A DNA stretch of 7,349 nucleotides from Oribacterium parvum (lineage in GTDB: Bacteria; Bacillota; Clostridia; Lachnospirales; Lachnospiraceae). Positions 1-3,680 of the stretch are shown piece by piece; the stretch's first letter is position 1; every line of letters begins with the position of its first letter. The notes below the pieces were generated by a model, which worked only from the letters and a program-made list of their open reading frames with translations, made no database searches and was not told the origin of the DNA. A program made the translations under genes and the position numbers. Where the stretch lies: positions 1 to 7,349 of the forward strand of contig CALIEL010000227.1 of NCBI GenBank assembly GCA_938022235.1, read 5' to 3'.

Positions 1-725
1 CAGCCCTCCTTATGCCACTGTACCGTATAATTTCCTGCAGCTACCGCCTCGGAAATCCTTGTATATTCAGAATCCGTAATCGGATAAAAATGAATATATT
101 CCCCCGGCTGTACCAAAATAGGATCCTGCTTTTCCGGGTCATACATCTTTACCGGGGTTCTTCCGATAAGCTGCCAGCCTCCCGGAGAATCCACCGGATA
201 AACTCCGGTTTGAGAGCCTCCAATACCTACAGAGCCTGCAGGAATCTTCACCCTGGGATTTTCCAGTCTGGGAGTATGAAGCTTTTCCTCCAAGCCTCCA
301 AGATAGGTAAAGCCCGGTAAGAAGCCCAGTATATACACCAGATAGTCCTTCTCACTATGTAGACGAATCAGTTCTTCTCCGCTGATTCCGGCATGCTCCG
401 CCACATAGGAGAAATCCGGCCCCAGCTCTCCTCCGTACAATACGGGAATCTCCCAGACCTTCTTCTCCATGCTTTCCACCTTGGTATCCATCTTTACAAT
501 GGCGGAAACTCTCTTATAGATTTCCTCGTAACGAATAACCAATGGATTGTATTGCACAAGAAGTGAAGCATAGGCGGGAATCATGTCCACAATTCCCTCA
601 ATTTGTTGCATTTTCAATAGCTTTACGGTAGCGCTGATTCTGCGGTTCACATCCTCTCCGATTCTTTGCTCAAACTGAAGCAACAGGGCAGAGTCTCCTG
701 CAGTAAGCACTCGTATCTTTTCCAT
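1..725 (-). CDS. pxpB: 5-oxoprolinase subunit PxpB (KipI/YbgJ family), 3' end at window edge
   Basis: PxpB acts with PxpA and PxpC in the cytoplasm to open 5-oxoproline (pyroglutamate) to glutamate at the cost of ATP; Bacillus subtilis calls the homologue KipI. I translated the frame from ATG at 725 and it stays open through 241 codons to the edge. Visible family signatures are an N-terminal AGDSALLLQF (residues 9-18), LGFLPGFTYLGGL (133-145), TPRLENPR (151-158), IPAGSVGIGGSQTGVYP (161-177) and SPGGWQLIGRTP (180-191). Family members are about 220-240 residues, so essentially all of the protein is present. The last two bases are TG, so one more A would give a TGA stop. The start has GGAG (737-740) and AGGA (731-734) upstream. 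It lies 45 bases downstream of the transporter gene, in the same operon. No key residue looks missing. Confidence 0.93.
   Translation of the reverse strand, partial: MEKIRVLTAGDSALLLQFEQRIGEDVNRRISATVKLLKMQQIEGIVDMIPAYASLLVQYNPLVIRYEEIYKRVSAIVKMDTKVESMEKKVWEIPVLYGGELGPDFSYVAEHAGISGEELIRLHSEKDYLVYILGFLPGFTYLGGLEEKLHTPRLENPRVKIPAGSVGIGGSQTGVYPVDSPGGWQLIGRTPVKMYDPEKQDPILVQPGEYIHFYPITDSEYTRISEAVAAGNYTVQWHKEG
5..10 (-). promoter_or_regulatory. Shine-Dalgarno site for the next gene downstream of pxpB (probably pxpC)
   Basis: The minus strand reads AGGAGG here, embedded in the last visible pxpB codons (His-Lys-Glu-Gly). Only four bases remain before the edge. A perfect ribosome site exactly where pxpB should end implies that another gene starts within a few bases outside the window. 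That gene would be translationally coupled to pxpB. In this family the partner that follows is normally pxpC (KipA), but it is not visible here. Confidence 0.6.
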
Positions 726-770
726 AGTTTTCCTTTCTCCGAACTGCACATTTCGCTACGCTCCTGCCTC

Positions 771-1976
771 TTAAGCAGCAAATAAAGCGGAAAGCTTTGT
801 CAAGGAAGTTAATCCCACATAAGCAGATAATACTACCACGATAATCCCCAAGAAAAGCAGAATTTTCGGATGCTTATAATTTTCTCCCATAATCTTCTTA
901 TTCTGAGAAGCTACAAGGCAAATGCCTAAGCTTACCGGTAAGATTAAACCGTTCAGAGAGCCTGCCAAAACCAGAAGCTTTGCCGGACTTCCAAGCCCTG
1001 CCATTACCAGGGTGGAAAGAAGAATAAAGGCAATGATAAAAAGATTTTCTCTCTTAGCCACTGCAGGAGATAAGGTCTTTAAGAAGCTGACAGAGGTATA
1101 CGCCGCACCGACGATGGAGGTAATAGCCGCACAGCAAAGAACCAAACCGGAAATTCTCTGTCCAATAACACCTGCACCCTGAAGGAAGGCATCCGCTGCA
1201 GGGTTCTTCGTATCCAAGCTGGCACCCTTCACCACAACACCCAATACCGCAAAGAACAAAAGGACACGAACCAGGGTGGCTACAAGCATTCCCATAACCG
1301 CGGAATAATTAATATCCTTCAACTTATCTTCCCCGGTAACTCCGGCATCAATCAAACGGTGCGCTCCCGCGAAGGTAATATATCCTCCAACCGTACCCCC
1401 CAAAAGAGTAAGGATGGCAGGAAATAAACTTACGATGCTTGCTTCCGGAAGAATACTGTTTTTAAGGCCGGAGGCAATGGGAGGCTTTACCATAAAGATA
1501 ACCACCAGGATAACAAGAATCATGACCGCCCCAAGAATCTTTACCAAGTGATCCATAATTCCTTTAGCATTCTTGGATAAGAAAACCAGAATAGCCAGAC
1601 CTCCTGCAAGAAAGTAACCAAGCTGTGTAGGAATTCCCAGAACCGTTTGTAAGCCCAAGGCTCCTCCGCCTACATTTCCGATATTAAAAACCAAACCGCC
1701 CAAAACTATTAAGAAGGAAACAAAATATCCCAGTCCCGGAAGAATACGGTTGCCCACATCCTGTCCCCGCATCCCGCTGATGCAAAGCACACGCCAGATA
1801 TTCAGCTGGGCAATCGCTGCCAAAATAACCGAAGCTAAAATAACAAAGGCAAAGCTGGCTTTAAAATCACCGGTAAACTTTGCCGTCTGGGTTAAAAATC
1901 CCGGTCCGATGGCTGAAGTTGCCATCAGAAAGGCTGCTCCAAGCAGTGCTCCGCTTTTCTTCTTCGTTCCGCTCAT
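771..1976 (-). CDS. ycsG: NRAMP-superfamily membrane transporter, YcsG-like, in 5-oxoprolinase operon
   Basis: A 401-residue integral membrane protein with about eleven hydrophobic segments and short polar loops, close to the usual size of the NRAMP (SLC11, LeuT-fold) family. Helix 1 is around residues 9-29 and helix 6 around 183-205. Canonical NRAMPs bind metal with DPGN in helix 1 and a Met-Pro-His stretch in helix 6. Here the corresponding stretches are AIGPGFLTQT (22-31) and GGYITFAGAHRL (197-208), so the metal-ligand Asp, Asn and Met are absent. B. subtilis ycsG, an NRAMP-like gene, sits beside ycsF (pxpA), kipI and kipA, and the same company here supports the name. By inference it may import 5-oxoproline or another organic substrate, or an ion other than a transition metal. 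The start is well fixed by AAGGAGG eight bases upstream. It is the first gene of the operon, with pxpB next. Confidence 0.85.
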   Translation of the reverse strand: MSGTKKKSGALLGAAFLMATSAIGPGFLTQTAKFTGDFKASFAFVILASVILAAIAQLNIWRVLCISGMRGQDVGNRILPGLGYFVSFLIVLGGLVFNIGNVGGGALGLQTVLGIPTQLGYFLAGGLAILVFLSKNAKGIMDHLVKILGAVMILVILVVIFMVKPPIASGLKNSILPEASIVSLFPAILTLLGGTVGGYITFAGAHRLIDAGVTGEDKLKDINYSAVMGMLVATLVRVLLFFAVLGVVVKGASLDTKNPAADAFLQGAGVIGQRISGLVLCCAAITSIVGAAYTSVSFLKTLSPAVAKRENLFIIAFILLSTLVMAGLGSPAKLLVLAGSLNGLILPVSLGICLVASQNKKIMGENYKHPKILLFLGIIVVVLSAYVGLTSLTKLSALFAA

Positions 1977-1984
1977 AATAAGTT

Positions 1985-1991
1985 CCTCCTT
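1985..1991 (-). promoter_or_regulatory. Ribosome binding site of the NRAMP-like gene
   Basis: The minus strand reads AAGGAGG, followed by eight bases and ATG at 1976. This strong match fixes the start codon. Confidence 0.85.
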
Positions 1992-2002
1992 CTTTTTATT
2001 AG

Positions 2003-2015
2003 ACAGTTGAACTGT
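2003..2015. repeat. 13-base perfect palindrome in the operon leader
   Basis: ACAGTT, one base, AACTGT: six-base perfect arms around a single central base. It lies in the transcribed leader of the minus operon, 12 bases upstream of the ribosome site. It could be a protein binding site or a small leader element. The one-base centre makes an RNA hairpin less likely unless the stem opens. Confidence 0.4.
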
Positions 2016-2028
2016 TGCGTTGTTTATT

Positions 2029-2065
2029 TAAGACTTATTTATCAGTGTCTTTAAGTTAAGTCTTA
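2029..2065. promoter_or_regulatory. Doublet of TAAGWCTTA palindromes, candidate operator
   Basis: TAAGACTTA at 2029-2037 and TAAGTCTTA at 2057-2065 are exact reverse complements of each other, and each is itself a TAAG-N-CTTA palindrome. Their centres are 28 bases apart. The first overlaps the expected transcription start of the minus-strand operon (about seven bases past the -10 box), and the second lies just downstream, as expected for a repressor. The regulator is not encoded in the window. The match to any named family is unknown. Confidence 0.5.
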
Positions 2066-2070
2066 TACAC

Positions 2071-2098
2071 AGTATAGCCATTTTTTCTCGAGCGTCAA
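2071..2098 (-). promoter_or_regulatory. Sigma-A-type promoter of the ycsG-pxpB operon
   Basis: The minus strand shows TTGACG (2093-2098), a 16-base spacer and TATACT (2071-2076), each one mismatch from consensus. The predicted start near 2064 gives a leader of roughly 88 bases before the ATG at 1976. The leader carries the two palindromes and the 13-base palindrome. Confidence 0.75.
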
Positions 2099-2209
2099 GA
2101 TTTTTTCCGGATTTTCCTGAATAAGAATAGAACGAAAACAGAATAAACATGGAACAACACAGAACAGAAGCAGAAATCCGCAGTATTTTCTTAAGAATTT
2201 TTCCAAGCT

Positions 2210-2251
2210 TTGAGATTTCTAATTTATTTTATAAATAGGCCGATATATAAG
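2210..2251 (+). promoter_or_regulatory. Weak candidate promoter for the protease gene
   Basis: An AT-rich stretch has TTGAGA (2210-2215) with TATAAA (2230-2235) only 14 bases on, and TATATA (2244-2249) without a good -35. None is a textbook promoter, so the true start could use an atypical or alternative sigma element. This is the best region by position, ending 49 bases before the ATG. Confidence 0.3.
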
Positions 2252-2254
2252 CTG

Positions 2255-2276
2255 GGTCTAAGAGCTACTCTTAGCC
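2255..2276 (+). promoter_or_regulatory. Leader hairpin upstream of the protease gene
   Basis: CTAAGAG (2258-2264) and CTCTTAG (2268-2274) form a perfect seven-pair stem with a three-base loop. Two further G-C pairs (2255-2256 with 2275-2276) can form if T2257 is bulged. It lies 11 bases upstream of the ribosome site and has no T-run, so it is not a terminator. It may stabilise the mRNA, affect translation, or be a DNA operator, since it also contains TAAG and CTTA half-sites. Confidence 0.45.
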
Positions 2277-2287
2277 ATTTGCATGAG

Positions 2288-2294
2288 AAAGGAG
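2288..2294 (+). promoter_or_regulatory. Ribosome binding site that decides the protease start
   Basis: AAAGGAG five bases before ATG at 2300 selects this start over an upstream in-frame TTG at 2210, which has no ribosome site and would put a non-signal-like extension in front of the signal peptide. Confidence 0.8.
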
Positions 2295-2299
2295 CAAAT

Positions 2300-3022
2300 A
2301 TGCAAAAGTTTTTTACACAAACTAAGGCATTTTCAAGAAGGATTTTGAAGGCTTTAGAAAATTACGGAAGAAAAGGCTTAGGAGTTCTTACCCTATGTTC
2401 TCTTCTGGCAAGCTCTCCGGTTTTTGCCGGAATCCCTTTAAAACAGGGAGATGGTGCAGTGAATGATGCCCAGGTCAATGCGGCTATTGAAGTTTATAAC
2501 AGAATTCCTGCATCCATTCGTTTACAGTATGAGTTGAATCATAACAGTATTACTTTTTTTAACAGTAAACAAAGACGAGACAACGTCATCGGCATGTATA
2601 CCGCACTGGATGGAATGGAAGCAAACATAATGCTATCCGACCAGGACTTAATGGGAGCCTACGCTCTTGCCCATGAAATCGGACATTATTTCGATGATGT
2701 AGTATATAAAGACGAAGAAATTCTTTTACAAGAAAAGCGTTATGGAAATCAGGTCTTCCGCTATGTTACCAGAGGAAAACGCTCTCGTTCCGAGGAAGCG
2801 GATTTCGTAGCAATCTATCAGCAGGAAGCCAATCAAAACGGTTTGGTAACCCAATATGAGAAATCCGACAGTACAGAGTACTTTGCCGGAAGCTTTAAAG
2901 CTTATGTGGATACTCCCGAGCAGCTACAGGTTGTAGCTCCCGCTACTTATGCTTTTATCGATCAGTTGGTAACGGAATTTAACGCTAGCCACCCGGTACC
3001 GGAGGAAGCGCTAACTGCATAA
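2300..3022 (+). CDS. Secreted zinc metalloprotease, anthrax lethal factor / Pro-Pro endopeptidase (ATLF) type
   Basis: A 240-residue protein with a secretion signal: a long basic N-region (1-25), a hydrophobic core (26-38) and a likely signal peptidase I cut after VFA (41-43). The mature part is about 197 residues, the size of secreted PPEP proteases. The active site reads ALAHEIGHYFDD, with H125 and H129 as zinc ligands and E126 as catalytic base. The third ligand is most likely E193 in TEYFAGSF (192-199). This aligns with EFFAEAF of lethal factor and EFFAESF of C. difficile PPEP-1. Y186 is exactly seven residues before E193, the spacing of the catalytic Tyr in both relatives. The C-terminal helix (PEQLQVVAPATYAFIDQLV, 206-224) also resembles theirs. 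By family knowledge such enzymes act outside the cell, lethal factor on MAP kinase kinases and PPEPs on Pro-Pro bonds of surface proteins. The substrate here is unknown. The next gene is convergent and encodes a surface protein. Confidence 0.82.
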   Translation: MQKFFTQTKAFSRRILKALENYGRKGLGVLTLCSLLASSPVFAGIPLKQGDGAVNDAQVNAAIEVYNRIPASIRLQYELNHNSITFFNSKQRRDNVIGMYTALDGMEANIMLSDQDLMGAYALAHEIGHYFDDVVYKDEEILLQEKRYGNQVFRYVTRGKRSRSEEADFVAIYQQEANQNGLVTQYEKSDSTEYFAGSFKAYVDTPEQLQVVAPATYAFIDQLVTEFNASHPVPEEALTA

Positions 3023-3050
3023 GAATCTAATTAGCTTATATCAAGCGGCC

Positions 3051-3077
3051 TGAGATAATCTGAATCTCATACTTTTT
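3051..3077 (+). terminator. Weak terminator after the protease gene
   Basis: TGAGAT (3051-3056) and ATCTCA (3064-3069) form a six-pair stem with a seven-base loop, followed by a run of five T (3073-3077). The stem is short, so termination is probably completed by the stronger hairpin downstream. Confidence 0.4.
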
Positions 3078-3132
3078 AAACTTGTCCTATATAAAAAATA
3101 AGTAACGTATTTACAGCATTATTCGTAAACAG

Positions 3133-3178
3133 AAAAGAGCAGAGAATAGAAGATTTTCTTCATACTCTGCTCTTTTTT
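3133..3178. terminator. Strong bidirectional terminator between convergent genes
   Basis: AAAAGAGCAGAG (3133-3144) pairs perfectly with CTCTGCTCTTTT (3165-3176). The 20-base loop carries an inner GAAGA/TCTTC hairpin (3149-3153 with 3157-3161). It ends in T6 on the plus strand and T4 on the minus strand, so it can stop both the protease transcript and the surface-protein transcript. Confidence 0.8.
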
Positions 3179-3257
3179 CGTTCATAACGGGTATTGCTCA
3201 CAAAGCGTGTGATATCTCGTTTGCAAATTATATGATTGCATGTATGGAAAAAGAACT

Positions 3258-3680
3258 TTATACTGCTCTTTGAACTTCTGTTTTCCATGCGCCATCCACA
3301 GCTAAAGTATAGCCATCTACCATGGTATTGGACAGCATTTTTCCATTATCTTTACCCTCGACAGGATTGAAAAAATACCATTTATTACGGATTTCTTTCC
3401 AAGCAGTGCACATTTTTCCAATATTAGCAGAATCCTCTTCAGTAAAATAATACCAATCCTCTTTAATCTGCTTCCAACCTATGCACATTTTCCCTTGTTC
3501 ACTTCCCTCATTTTCTTCAAAATAATACCAGGAATTATTGATAAACTGCCAGCCAATAAGCATATAGCCATCTTGGTTAAAATAGTACCAGCTATGATTC
3601 AGCCATAACCACTGAGCCTTTGGATAAGTTCCATCGGCATATAGAATCCACCAGCCCTTTGCATTTCTCTGCCAATTCAC
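3258..3680 (-). other. Cell-wall-binding repeat domain of the surface protein
   Basis: This codes for residues 860-1000. Aromatic repeats of 20-25 residues (SWYYF at 890 and 910, DWYYF at 935, KWYFF at 960) are separated by Gly-Trp or Ala-Trp turns and GKM segments. This matches the CW_binding_1 / choline-binding repeat family, which holds secreted proteins on teichoic acid or polysaccharide. Confidence 0.8.

Larger units (their letters stand above)
1977..2299. other. Divergent intergenic region, 323 bases without a convincing gene
   Basis: This stretch separates the minus-strand pxp operon from the plus-strand protease gene. Its left half holds the operon's promoter, two TAAGWCTTA palindromes, a 13-base palindrome and a ribosome site. 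Its right half holds an A-rich stretch (2120-2175) with no recognisable signal, an AT-rich candidate promoter and a leader hairpin. The only open frame of note is a 29-codon frame at 2149-2238 with no ribosome site, which I do not accept as a gene. Confidence 0.75.

Noticed and set aside
12..320. Plus-strand open frame of 102 codons
   Set aside because: It is antisense to pxpB, whose translation matches a known family throughout. The plus-strand product resembles nothing I recognise.
2149..2238. 29-codon open frame in the intergenic region
   Set aside because: There is no ribosome site before the ATG, its composition simply follows the A-rich spacer, and it overlaps the promoter region of the protease gene.
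2210..2299. N-terminal extension of the protease from a TTG start
   Set aside because: There is no ribosome site at the TTG. The ATG at 2300 has AAAGGAG at proper spacing and starts a proper signal peptide. The extension would also run through the leader hairpin.
2333..2350. Twin-arginine (Tat) signal motif SRRILK in the protease
   Set aside because: The Arg pair is about a dozen residues away from the hydrophobic core and the consensus after it is poor. A long basic N-region of a Sec signal is the simpler reading.
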